NCBI GenBank assembly: GCA_020796225.1
Contig: CM036765.1
Location: forward strand, 38,220,066 to 38,284,065
From: Arion vulgaris
Taxonomy: Eukaryota > Mollusca > Gastropoda > Stylommatophora > Arionidae
Direction: 5' to 3'
DNA length: 64,000 bases
The first letter of the stretch is position 1; each line of letters starts with the position of its first letter. The notes under the pieces were generated by a model. That model was not told the origin of the DNA, did no database searches, and worked only from the letters and a program-made list of their open reading frames with translations. Shown here one piece after another: positions 45,574 to 56,549 of this stretch. Position numbers and translations under genes: made by a program.

Positions 45574-45650
45574 GCTGGCAGTGACCGTGGACCCAAGATA
45601 GCAGAATTTGTGAACTGGTGTATAGTTGTAGTGGGAACTGAGTAAATGCT
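45574..45650 (-). mobile_element. LINE polymerase arm, proximal part
   Basis: Minus-strand text TPVHKFCYLGSTVTA lies directly against the P-like element. The family normally reads F-x-YLGS-x-x-x-x-x-x-SLD-x-E-I-x-x-R-I-G, and the second half is found on the far side of the insertion (SLSLDEEINARVG, from 43603 down). Upstream of ~45650 I no longer recognise the LINE. Confidence 0.82.
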
Positions 45651-46197
45651 ATTAAACTGCTCTGTTATTAGTTATGATGATACCATGGAGTCTCAGAGAC
45701 ACTGAGTATAGTTGTGCAAATTGGTTTGGGGGTGGGGGTGGGGGTGGTGTCAGTTTCTCTGGAATGTCATCTCGAGGGCTCTTCTTGGGTACGTTGATAT
45801 ATGAAATCGATGTTGTTCATGCAGCAGTCTCCTCCTCCCTACATAGCTGGTAAATCAAAGTGAACGGCATTGTTGATGCATGTTAGCGCCAGCGGCGTCG
45901 CAGGAATTGTGATAATGTCACTGAATGCAATGATTTACCATCTTATGGATTCCTGCTCAGGATTTGATCTCCGGGTGTACTCCCAGAGTTTTACATATGG
46001 ATGCATGTGTCCTTAACCTCGTCATCCTTTTGAGCCAATATAAGGGCTCGCAGTATTTTTTAGAATGACGCAAAGACAGTATACTGGCTCATTCAGTATA
46101 CATTGCAATAGAAATGTATCCGAAAGGAGGTGAAGGTTTGAAACCAGAATTTTACATCTTTTAGATGAACTGACTTGCAAGGCTAACAGGCCACGTC
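45650..46197. other. no supported gene; G-rich stretch
   Basis: Bases 45728-45746 read GGGGGTGGGGGTGGGGGTGG, a short repeat. The rest is non-coding as far as I can see. Confidence 0.5.
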
Positions 46198-46600
46198 TAT
46201 CCGAAGCATCCGTTTTTGAGGCGCTAGCGACTCGAATTTCGTCTCCACTGTTAGTGTCAATGCGAGGCACCAAGAAGTAAGACTTTGTCGTCAAATGCTA
46301 TTTGAGACGCACACATTTTGAGCATTTAGTTGAAGCTGAGGACCTATTCTCAACACCACTAACGACTTACTCAACCTTTTGAATACCAATATAGACACAT
46401 CTATCCGAAGCATCCGTTTTTGAGGCGCCAGCGACTCGAATTTCGTCTCCACTGTTAGTGTCAATGCGAGGCCCCAAAGAAGTAAGACTTTGTCGTCAGA
46501 TGCTGTTTGAGACGCACACATTTTGAGCATTTAGTTGGAGCTATTCTCAACACTCTAACGACTTACTCAACCTTTTGAATACCAATATAGACACAAAATG
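46198..46600. repeat. 204-bp tandem duplication
   Basis: The segment starting TATCCGAAGCATCCGTTTTT at 46198 repeats at 46402 with high identity. It contains GCGACTCGAATTTCGTCTCC and ends AATACCAATATAGACACA. The second copy has a short deletion near GGAGCTATTCTC. A minus-strand frame across both (46022-46530) repeats TLTVETKFESLAPQKRMLRI, perhaps from a transposon ORF. Not recognised. Confidence 0.92.
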
Positions 46601-47202
46601 TGCATACTTTATTCTGACGGACTCTCTATATAGTGTAGAGCAATACCACGAGTTTGGCATTCTTCTATATTCAGTCGATGGCTTTGATGTGACTCTTACA
46701 ACCTCGAGCTGTGCTGAAGATGAAAGTGTTGATTCATTGATTCCCTCCTAGAAGATATATCTCTAGATCACACCAGATCAGGGGATCATGTCTATACATA
46801 ACTTTGTTGACCAGACGAATATGTATCCGAGACGCACTGCATGGAAGTGGAACACGGTCTTGACCAGTATGCTCCCTACCCTGGCGTCTTGTTCAAAGGC
46901 CAAGCCGTCTCTGCGCCCACCACGTTTGTAAGATACCATTTAAGACTCGTGCAACGTTATTGTGAGCTTCTTCACCATGTAACAGGAACTAACATCTCGG
47001 ACGCATGGCCCGGAAATATCTCCTCTGTTTTTAAGCATGCTGGTGTTGGACTACTTCTCAGTCGTATCTAAGAGGTAACTGGGTCAGTAGAAAATAACTA
47101 TGTGGACTGTTGTTCTTTTACGAACACCGATTGCAACAAATCACCATTGTCTAGAAAACCGTTATCCAATGTGGCGCCTCGGGCTGTATCGCCCGTGTTA
47201 TA
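46601..47202 (+). other. unidentified, possibly decayed coding stretch
   Basis: A frame from about 46601 to TAG at 46750 reads YFILTDSLYSVEQYHEFGIL and VDGFDVTLTTSSCAEDES; a 76-codon frame follows at 46841-47071 in another phase. Composition is protein-like and more GC-rich. No family recognised. Confidence 0.25.
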
Positions 47203-47455
47203 CAGGGTGTTCAAGATAAAAGCAGTCTGTGAATGGAGCTAATCTGACATATATGTATGGAAATGAGAAGGTTCAGTTATGACGTAGGTCAAGGTTGTGT
47301 GATGGTGTGTAATTGTAGTGCGGGAAGGGACGATGAACAAATGTGACGTAAGACAAGCTAGTCAGAACCGGTTTAAATAGTAAATAGACGAGATGCAATG
47401 CGTACCTGGCAAATTTCTATTTATCACTGGGGCTGCTTTTAAGTTGAACACCCTG
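47203..47455. mobile_element. mariner/Tc1-like MITE
   Basis: The left end CAGGGTGTTCAAGATAAAAG, continuing CAG, and the reverse complement of the right end, CAGGGTGTTCAACTTAAAAG, continuing CAG, match at 21 of 23 positions. The 253-bp element has no coding capacity. TA precedes the left end; CA follows the right end, so the expected TA duplication is degraded or the family differs. Terminal CAGGGTG is common in mariner-like elements. Confidence 0.75.
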
Positions 47456-47529
47456 CACCCCTGGTGCCCTATTTGACACTGTGGGTTTTAACGCTAATCA
47501 GAATTTCAAGAAAAACAATTATTTATAAA

Positions 47530-47671
47530 CATTTGATTGATTGATTTGATTGATTGGACCATCATCATTGCACTTCGGTGATTAACCATATGCTCTCCGA
47601 TCACTTACTTACACAGGAAGATCTTAGCGGCAGTGCACAAACTCCGTAGCACCGGCGAGGGTCCCCAGTTT
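47530..47671 (+). repeat. interspersed repeat module D, copy 2
   Basis: TTGATTGATTTGATTGATTG, CACAGGAAGATCTTAGCGGC and GTGCACAAACTCCGTAGCAC as at 17010-17140. It abuts the 3' end of the minus-strand LINE at 47672. Confidence 0.78.
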
Positions 47672-48425
47672 CTAAACAACAGTATATTTTAGTTTTTTCT
47701 CAAGCACACACATTATTTTTTTAAAATCGTTTAGTCAGGATTAGGTTTTCATCTGTTATTATTTTTTTTAAATTAGTGTTACTAATAATATTACTATTTA
47801 TTGCTATTATTGTTAGTATTATTATTATTGCAATTTCCAAGCGGCGCCCATGCTACACAGTCATTAGTTAGCTGCGCCCCAATATATAAAAACGGACAGC
47901 TCTGGTCTGATTATTAACTGCAGACTGAAATTATCAGTTATACGAGGATTATTATCATAGCACTCCGAACACGTCCATGGGTGCTCCGATCTCCGCCTCA
48001 ACATATTCAGCAGCGTCCAGCGGCCCAACACCCCATTTCGATGTTGATTAATCAATCTCTGCATATTTGGTATGTCGTTCTTTTCGGGATGCACCACTAT
48101 CGTCACCCATCTCTCTCAATCTGGTCAGCGAGTGGGACCCAGAACCCTGAAACTCCTCTGTTCGGAAAGACTCTATCAGTGCGTTAAGAATGTCATTTCG
48201 ATCTATGGCAGCTCCCTCTGTTATTGTAGCCAAGCCAGCCAATCTATCAACTCGTTCATAACCACTGACTCATGTGTGCCCAGGGACAACAATGATGGCG
48301 ATTTCTCTGATCACTGTCTGTACCAGTACCTCCCTCCTACATCCAGTTTCGTCTCACCATTCCTGATTCGACTTTACGAATCATGCTCATGGAGTCACTG
48401 AGTATGAAAACACGAGAGTAGTTAT
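47672..48425 (-). mobile_element. RNase H-bearing LINE 3' end with 3' UTR (best-preserved copy)
   Basis: Minus strand, in order: LSDSMSMIRKVESGMVRRNW (RNase H acidic residue), VVPGH then VSGYERVDRLAGLATITEGA (C-terminal RNase H motif V-P-G-H-x-G-V-x-G-N-E-R-A-D-R-L-A), NDILNALIESFRTEEF, SHSLTRLREMG, SRKERHTKYAEID, a frameshift, GVLGRWTLLNMLRRRSEHPW and the CSEC knuckle, ending FIYWGAAN. The 3' UTR with AAT-rich repeats spans 47672-47870. One stop falls inside the RNase H motif. Confidence 0.85.
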
Positions 48426-48699
48426 GAGATGCCAACTATTTCACCACCTCTGTAACCGTCGTACCTCCATTGTCAAACTACTTTTGGACAATAAGACTGA
48501 AGTACTAAATCTAACCTCATGTTTTAGTACTTCACTTTTATTCGATAAAGACCTACAAGATAAAAATATAGAAAACAATTGATACTCCAAAGTTGTAATA
48601 CTATAATGACAAATGATAAAATAAGCATTAAGTGGAACATACGGACGAGGAGAGACTTAACAAATCATCTGAAAAACACGTGTTTTCGAATTTAATGTT

Positions 48700-48958
48700 A
48701 TCATCATCAAATAGCTTGTCCTGAGCAGAACTTTGCCACCCCAACAGTCCTCCGGAATTTCACTCTCTCTTAGGCCAGATGCCCTGTCTCTGCAGCTGTC
48801 ATGTTCAAACCATCAGTTACATCCTGAATCCATCTTATCCGTGGTCTTCCTATTCTTCTCTTTGTCGGTATGCCTCCTTCCATGATGGTCTTCTCCAGCC
48901 CTTCATGTCTTTTTATATGTCCAAAATATCTCAATTTTCTCTTTCTTATTTGTAGCAC
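48700..48958 (-). mobile_element. RTE-like LINE C-terminal arm
   Basis: A 62-codon frame, RKRKLRYFGHIKRHEGLEKT, then GGIPTKRRIGRPRIRWIQDV and GLNMTAAETGHLA, continues downstream as ERVKFRRTVGVAKFCSG. It is the better-preserved relative of 423-812, with the GRPR-x-RW core intact. Confidence 0.85.
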
Positions 48959-49215
48959 CAGAAAAAGAAAATTGAGATATTTTGGAGATATAAAGTTATG
49001 ACATCTATATTAATGTTATAGGAGTTCTAAAAAAATTCCATTGACATAGAGAACCAAGAGACGTATACAATAATAACTCATTTGTTGAGTAAAATACACT
49101 TAAGTAAAGGGAAGTAAGACAGTTATTGGTGAAGGCATTCTGGGAAACAACGAGGAGGAAGATTAAGACGAAAATGGATACAGGATGTGATAGATAACTT
49201 GAAATATTAGAAATT
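48959..49215 (+). mobile_element. RTE-like LINE arm, inverted partner
   Basis: AGAAAAAGAAAATTGAGATA continuing TTTTGGA is the reverse complement of the sequence just to its left (TCCAAAATATCTCAATTTTC). At 49120-49200 the plus strand has GGCATTCTGGG, GAGGAGGAAGATTAAGACG and AAATGGATACAGGATGTGAT, the plus-strand version of the GGIPxKRRxGRPRxRWIQDV block, frameshifted. Head-to-head with the minus-strand copy. Confidence 0.68.
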
Positions 49216-49224
49216 CATCATCAT

Positions 49225-49490
49225 CAAGGGCGGATCCTTTATAGGACGTTGCTCTCTTTGCAGCGCTTCTGAAATTCACTGCCTCTAGCCTATTCACCCA
49301 CTTCGTCGATGGTCATATTCCTAGTTTCTTTAATATCTTGTGGCCATCTTTTTCTTGGTCTGCCTCTGCGTCCTGGGACCCTGCCCTCTAATATTGTTCT
49401 CTCCAGGCCATCTAACGCTTGATGTGACCACAGTATATAATGTTTCTGTAAAGTATGTTGTTTATCAGTCAATTGTCTTTAACATTCAGT
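49225..49490 (-). mobile_element. another RTE-like LINE C-terminal arm
   Basis: The minus-strand frame at 49290-49472 includes SHQALDGLERTILEGRVPGR, then RGRPRKRWPQDIKETRNMTI and DEVGE. Same protein region as 48700-48958 but a different subfamily (LEGRVPGRR in place of MEGGIPTKRR). Confidence 0.8.
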
Positions 49491-49569
49491 TCTTTTAGGA
49501 CATCAGGGATTAGAAATTAGATATTAGAAATATAACATCTGTCTATATAAATGGGAAATTCATAAGGAC

Positions 49570-49860
49570 ATTTGTTTAATTGATTAAATCTCTTTCTTAC
49601 ACTGGAAGATCTCAGCCACAGTGCACGAACTACGTAGCTCTGGCGATGACATTTTTATACAAAATTTATTTTAATTTTCTTTTTAATGAAGCTTGTCCGG
49701 ACAGCGGCTCTGCGTCGTCCTCTTTTTTTTCTCTTTTCAACTGCAAAAGTGTTGGTTTACGCGCTCAACTTGAATACGGGGCCTACTTTTTATCACCTGC
49801 CTCCAATATAACAAGGAACTTGGATGTCATCTACATTGAGATTAGGTATCTCTGGGAAAA
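49570..49860 (+). repeat. modules D and F together
   Basis: Module D (CTGGAAGATCTCAGCCACAG, GTGCACGAACTACGTAGCTC) at 49575-49650 is followed by a T-rich link and module F (GACAGCGGCTCTGCG, GCTCAACTTGAATACGGGGC) at 49690-49860. The same order at 52055-52275 supports one composite element. Confidence 0.72.
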
Positions 49861-51097
49861 AATATCCCGATCACTCCACGCAAGAAACAAACAAACCCAG
49901 TACCTGTGGAGCAAGAGGCGAGCACATTACCTCCACATCACAGAGCCAATTCGGACAGTTATAGTGTCCTTGCTCTGAACCAGGAGAAGCTACTGTATGA
50001 TAGTTACAATAATTACGTCATATTATTGATCATTTTTAAAGCTACGTAGTAATTCCTCATCGTTTGTGAATTACTATATAGTTGTAATAGCTATACACCA
50101 CAACAAATCTTTAGAAAATTGATGTACTTTTCCGGTGGTGTTTTTTCTAATAGCGTAATCTCATCTCAAGCATTCCTTCAAGTCGCTGAAGTTTGCTAGT
50201 GTTTCCTCTCTGCTCGTATGTAGTAGCGAGATGGTTTGCTTCGGCGGTCATAGATGATACCACTTACACAATGATATCAGGCTTATCAGTGTCTGGGATA
50301 GGACGTGTAAACATGTATATATATGTGTAGTACAAAGATTTTGTACGTGCTGTCTCTAGCTTTACATCGGGCAAAAGAACGAAGAGCGTGCCCCCGACAT
50401 CACTTCCATCTCTGTCCGGGTCAAGTAATTACTCACTTGACTTGTGTGTACTGTACCGTGTGTAAGATATTTAATCGTTTTAGTTGCCGCATTCTGACAG
50501 ATTAGCTTTCCATGAACCATTTGGTATACCTGTTTCTGAGGAAGGATGCGGGTATACTTTTTAAAAAAAACCTAAACTATACAGCCCATTTATGTTATAA
50601 CGTTTGCTCTTGTTTGTCGCATACAATTTCTAAATGGTGCGATCCTTGGCATGTCAAGATTAGAACTAGATAGACCGGTACAGAACACATGAGGGAGCGC
50701 ATCTGCTTTTCTTGTAGATTATAGCACACAGTTGATGTTCGTATTTAGTCTTAGATTTATTTCTGGAAGGATTCTTTTAGTTCTTCTCTTTTCGCATTCA
50801 ATGACATCACATTGGAATCTTAAGTAAAAATATGATCTTTGTACGTTTCCCGATCTCTATTAACATACCGCTTTATCTTTGATATTACACGTTATCAGTA
50901 GAGAAATATACAGGTAGATATACAATTACCTCCGTTATTATTAGTTTAATGAAGTGCTTCAGCCACTAAGAATGAAAACAAACTCACTGTATACAGAGTC
51001 ATCTACAACAGAACACCAGGTAAGAAGCGAGAAGAAGACCAAGAAAAATATGGATAAATGGCAAAGCAGAATCCTGTCAAAAAAGCAACAATAAATA
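49861..51097. other. no supported gene
   Basis: AT-rich; no recognised repeat or domain. Confidence 0.45.
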
Positions 51098-51196
51098 TCA
51101 CCCAAACCACTAGATCAACGCAATACAATAACAGAAAACCACGACACTGGGCAAGAACCCGGTAACATTATGATGACCAAAGAAAGAAAGACGATT
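51098..51196 (+). repeat. degenerate copy of the fragment at 16866
   Basis: CGACACTGGGCAAGAACCCG followed by GATGACCAAAGAAAG matches 16910-16955. Confidence 0.5.
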
Positions 51197-52049
51197 CTTT
51201 GCTTAGTTGTGTATGTTTATATCTGGTGAGGAATCGTTGAAGGGGATTATAGCCTTAGTTAACAAAGCACTGTTCGATTACCTACTAACATGTCCATCTC
51301 TGCGGTATTGATTGAATGAATAGATGGATTAGTGAGTGCATCACTCAACGAAATTCACTTCTTGTCTATCCAGCTGAAAATTCAGAACTTTTTGAGTGGT
51401 GATAGAGGAGGAGACAGGGATTGTGCGCAATCGTCACATGTGCTACTGTGTGTGTGTTCTACCGCGGACAATTTCTAGGTCAAATGAGTTGGCCACAATT
51501 TTTGTCTGAGTGCAGACACTAATTCTAAAAGTATTTTTTTAAAGTTGGATTGAATAAACCCAGAAGCATTTGTACACTAGACGCTCGGTTTCCGTGTCAG
51601 TGACTTTGTTGTCTATAAATAGCATTGTCAGTTTGTGACATGGTATCACTGCTGTCTGTAAAAGGTGTGCCTTGTAATGTGTGGCATGTAATGTATATTC
51701 TTCTTCATATACCATGTCGACTGCTTTGTCAGATCGTGTCTTTCCTTCAATTGCTATGTATTGTTATTAATCAGTTCTGTAGTTGGCCGCCTACTACACC
51801 GCGATAATAGAATATCCAGTATCATCATCATCATCTCTCTCTCTCTCTCTCTGTTGTCTTTTATCACCTTCTTTTCCCACATAATGTTTGCTCCATTTAC
51901 TGTATCCGTTCTCAGTTTGTGCTGAAGTTATCAGCAATACATTTTCTCAACAATCTTGGATATTAAGTCTGACTAGCTGTTTATCACTAAGACTGAAATA
52001 CTTATTATTTATGAATTTCATGCTCAAGTCATCTATCACATCTTGTATC
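51197..52049. other. no supported gene; short (ATC)n/(CT)n run
   Basis: CATCATCATCATCTCTCTCT at 51823-51852 is a compound microsatellite. Otherwise nothing recognised. Confidence 0.5.
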
Positions 52050-52275
52050 CATCGACGCCTTACACAGAAAGATCTCGACGGCAGTGCACAAACTCCACAC
52101 CACCGGCCAGGATCAGATGTAATTTTGAATATAGTGAAAATTTATAGGATTTTTGTTTGTAATTTAAAAAAAAAATTAATTAATTTCCTCCCGGCATTCG
52201 CTTTCCAGCCAACCGTTATTGATTGTCACCTGTGAAATTGTTAGGTGCTCAACTTGAACACAGGATAAAATAACG
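52050..52275 (+). repeat. modules D and F together, second case
   Basis: D: ACAGAAAGATCTCGACGGCA, GTGCACAAACTCCACACCAC (52058-52115). F: GGCATTCGCTTTCCAGCC, GTGCTCAACTTGAACACAGG (52192-52265), with an A-rich link between. Confidence 0.72.
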
Positions 52276-53404
52276 GTAAATTACGAGATATATTCCCAAA
52301 CTTGACCTGTGTTGAACTTCTGTTGGATAAGGTAAGAAACATGATTTCTATTGTATAGACATTGTTTTAGTCATCAACAAAACATCCTACTACCAAATTA
52401 GAAGGTGAAAATTCCGTCCCAGTAAAGTGAAAGTAATAGAAATATAGCATTCAGACATGTCACTTCACACGTTCATAACACGCAATGGAAGTTTCCACTC
52501 AGAGTAGCCTGGGGTAGTTTTGTCTGAAGGAAAGTTTTTTATTTCTGCCTGGAAATGTTGTATCAAGGTGCGTCAGTGAATTCCTGCTCTCGGTGTGTCC
52601 CATTCCCTCTGTGTCTCCCGTTCTTTCTCTGGGCCGTCTTTTGTTTAGTCCACTCATTTTCTTCTTTTGTTGTGGTTGCTGTCGACCCCTGCTGTGTTCG
52701 TCCCCCATTTTTCCTCTGCTTTGTCACAGGACGTGCAGATGTTCCTTCAGTGGTGTGTAGATGACGATGTCTGCGGTATTAAACATTTTTTTTTCCATAA
52801 GATTATTAACTGTGTTGAATATATTGTCTAGTTTTCCTAAGCATGACACTCGATCTTTATGTCGTATATACTGTCGTATGTGTTTTAAATGTCATCATTT
52901 CTGTGGAGCGAATAACTAAATATAGAGAAAGCAACAGCTGTCTTACAAACACTCAAGCTTTATGTGAGGATTCGTAATCCGCCGCGCCGTGCTTATGTGT
53001 TGTGGGTGGCGCCTGAAAGTGGAAGCAAAAGAAGTATTGGGGAGTTGACACAGTGTGTCCTGCACGTCGCAAATAAAGGTGATAGTCCTCTATATTCAAC
53101 AGCTAAAGCAAGATTGTGTTATAAATTCATTACTTGATTTAATGAACATTCAGTCATCTATGCATTTTCAGTGTATTGGTAGTGTGTGTCTACAATATTT
53201 TCCAAATATCAATTTCAAGTTTTTTCATCTCAAGGTGCCATCATAATTGTGTATTCTCTTGTGTGGTGGAATTTCGTTAAGCTTACTCAGTTACTGCTCA
53301 TGTAATTGTCATTCACACATATTATGTTTGTTATCGTTGAAAATGGTAACATTTCAATGTACATCAAATACTTTGTAACCAAGATACTTGTACAAAACCG
53401 CACT
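52276..53404. other. no supported gene
   Basis: Frames at 52499-52764 on opposite strands shadow one another and carry no domain. Confidence 0.45.
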
Positions 53405-53565
53405 ATAATCCAGTTGCTTTGAATTGTTGCCGGAGTTACAGAGTTTGTACTTTTTATAATACTCTCGGCATATGGCGTGCTATTTCTGCGGAGAGTGGCC
53501 CAGCAGTGTGGAGAAACCCGGTGCAATGCAGTCAACCCTTCACCTTTAGACTCCATTTTTTAAAG
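53405..53565 (+). mobile_element. tRNA-SINE family T, 5'-truncated copy
   Basis: Starts inside the body at GAATTGTTGCCGGAGTTACA and continues GGCGTGCTATTTCTGCGGAG to GTGCAATGCAGTCAACCC, ending in TTTAGACTCCATTTTTTAAAG. The pol III head is missing. Confidence 0.75.
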
Positions 53566-55799
53566 AGACTACGGTGTACTAGGTCCACTTTTTGTCACAC
53601 TTGTGTGTATTGGTGATCAGTTACTACGACCGTGCCCGTTTACATTCCAGTATTTCTTGTTTTGTATTTCCGTGTTACTTTCTCAATGTTGAATAAGTGG
53701 ATGTGTTTCTTGTACACATTGTTTAGCACCGGACAAAATACCACGTTGACGAACTAAAGGACGCCGAAGCTCACTGTATGTTGTAACTTCTATTCTGTCG
53801 GACACAGCGTATCGATTAAATTTGTGTAGTTTACGTAGTAATAGTATGTGTGTAGAAAGCGTGAGTGTTATCGCAACGTTAGACAACATGGGGCTACTTA
53901 CTTCAGTCACGTTTAGGCAGTGAGCTATTCACCGCAGATAAAACATCCTCAGTTTGTATTAATCCTGTTCTATAACCTTTTATTTATGTCTTCATTCTTG
54001 AGTATTAATCAATATAACATCTATGTATACTACTCTTACGTGTTAATATCGACCAAGAAGACTGTGTTAGTTTGTTGCAACTTCAATGGATATTCAGGGA
54101 TCTTCAAATTCTATGGTTCGACGGAGGACATGCACCGCTGCACCGCTTCACTGTTTTCATAGAGACATAAGTCTAGTAGTCTAAGATCACTGGCAGAAAG
54201 AACAAAGACCAAAAATTCCCATATTTTACATGATCTCCTACTATAGTTATCATTTCTGAAGGAGTAAAATATAATTGAACGTTTTATTATGTTATGTGAC
54301 AGATTCGAAATGGACGTTTGTAATTGTTTGCTCGACAAAATTGTATCCAAGTCTAATTCTATCCAAACTACAGGAGTGTGCATGTAGCTCGTATTTCCAC
54401 TTCATATTGTGTGTAACGTAACCTGGTTAGGTATTAGAATGCGGTTAGATCATAGGTGCGCCCCTGAATGAAAATGTGTACCTTTATTTCATTTATCAGG
54501 AGTTGGTATTTTTATGTACTTGGGATGGATATGGTCTCACATTTGTATATATGAATCCGCATAAAATCTCCCATGCCCTGTATGCGGTTTGTATACCATG
54601 GTTTGCGTATTTACATAGTTTAACTTTATGTGACGGTTGCCATATTACAGGTGTGTACCATCCAACTGAAGCAGTACATATGTGCCTCCTATCTAGTAGT
54701 CAGATGTGTAACGTACAGTAACGTCATTCGTTGTGTTGACAAGCCGCCTGTACCGGTGTAGAAATACACATGCTCAATAGAAGTATTTGCCTTGAAAGCA
54801 TGTAGTCATGTTTGGTGAAGTGATACAGTTACTACAGATTATTGTGTGCTCATTGTCTGTGGCGTCGTGGAAGTGTAACAGCTATACTCTTAACGTTGTA
54901 CCTAGAGGGGCGGACTCTTTAGCTTATCTTTGTGATATTGTGTTATATGTCTTTGGGAAGGGGTGGGGTTGTATATCCATGTGGTCTTTGTTACCATGTA
55001 TTTGTCCCTGAAGACTGTTTGGGATATATATTTCATGTGTTCTATATTGTTACGTCGTTCTGGTGACAAGGTATTAGTAGTGGGTCTATTAAGACTATAT
55101 ACCTGTTCCGCTGGATATTTCGTAGTTCCGTTGGTGTAACCGTTGAGTAATATACATATAGTCCCTTTGATTATATTAGGGCATGTTGACCATTAACATA
55201 ACTGCTGTATTCAGGATCCTCGAAAATAGCTCTGCATTTGTCTAGTATTGAATGCTGTGCTGTATATATGTGACTTTCCACGAATCGGACGGTTGTGTGG
55301 TTACATATTTTCAGCATTTTTCTTGATTCACGTTATGATTAGTCTGAAAGATTCATAGATATATAGTTACTATTTGATTGTGACTCATTAGTGTGTTAAT
55401 TTGTGGATACCTCTCTCTACCATATTAATATTATTCTATTGGAATGTAGAAACTGTGAGCTCAAAAGTAATGCACGGATTATGATGGATACGCTAGTTTT
55501 GGATATAGAGCCAACTTTACTGAATTGTGTCTACAGTTTGTTTTAAAAAAAAAAAACCACTGTTGTAATCTGACTAAAACAGAGAAAATGTGATTGGCTC
55601 ATATTTTGAAGTTCACAAACACTCTAATTGTCGGACTACTTAAGTGAGACACCATTGGTTTCTTTTCGAGTGGAACTTACTTACCAACATGACACTACGG
55701 ATGAGAAGACGGGCTAGTAAGCTTTTTTTGGTAAGTTTTGTCATATTTATAAATGTTGCTCATTCTAAGATGTTAATGCTAACTTTACATTTTTGTTGC
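53566..55799. other. no supported gene
   Basis: AT-rich; frames on both strands below 95 codons, without recognisable domains or repeat families. Confidence 0.45.
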
Positions 55800-56172
55800 A
55801 CCATTGTTTTAGCTAGTTTATCACATCATCGTTCTAATCAAATTGTTACAATAACGTTCTAACCGCGTTATCACTCATTCGCTCGATCTTCATTTTTACA
55901 ACGCTATAACCACGGTATCATACTTGATCCTGTTCAACAACGCTTACATGATCATACTTGAATCCTTGTACAACAACGCTTTTACCATGGTATCATACAT
56001 ACGTTTGATCCCCTTGTTACAACAACGCTTTTACCATGGTATACATACGTTGGAATCCTTGTTACAACAACGCTTACCTGTATACATCGTTGAATCCTTG
56101 TTACAACAACGCTTTTACCATGGTATCATACATACGCTTGAATCTTGTTGTTACAACAACGCTATAACATCA
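55800..56172 (+). repeat. minisatellite of 36-50 bp units
   Basis: CAACAACGCT starts at 55935, 55971, 56020, 56065, 56104 and 56154. Units share CAACGCTTTTACCATGGTAT, CATACATACGTTTGAATCC and TTGTTA. Unit length varies from 36 to 50 bp. More degenerate units extend left to ~55800 (ATTGTTACAATAACGTTCTA). Confidence 0.88.
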
Positions 56173-56204
56173 CTATAATCACCCCTAGACCAGTGATATC
56201 CAAC

Positions 56205-56429
56205 GTTTTTATATATTGGGGTTCATCTGACCAATGACCGTGTAGGCGCGGACGCCGTGTAGCATTTGAAATAATACTAATAAAGTAATAATACTAATAA
56301 AGTAATATTAATATTACTATGAATAAAATAATTACATGAAAACTTAATCCTGGTTACACAAGTAACTTTTTTTTTTAAATGTTGTGCTTTTGAAATAATG
56401 TAATTATACTGTTATTAAGAAACATATTT
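56205..56429 (+). mobile_element. LINE 3' UTR fragment
   Basis: TTTTTATATATTGGGGTTCA, GACCGTGTAGGCGCGGACGC and the AAT-rich run, then GAAAACTTAATCCTGG and ATACTGTTATTAAGAAAC match the 3' UTR of the LINE at 47672-47890 along its whole length. Inserted between two parts of a minisatellite. Confidence 0.78.
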
Positions 56430-56549
56430 TCTCTCTTGAAATTCTGATAAACGTTAAAACCGGAGGAATAAAGTAGGGTGCTAGGGATGTATCACACAGG
56501 CGCTATTGCCCTTTGACACTCTATTATATCAATGCTTACAACCCATTAT

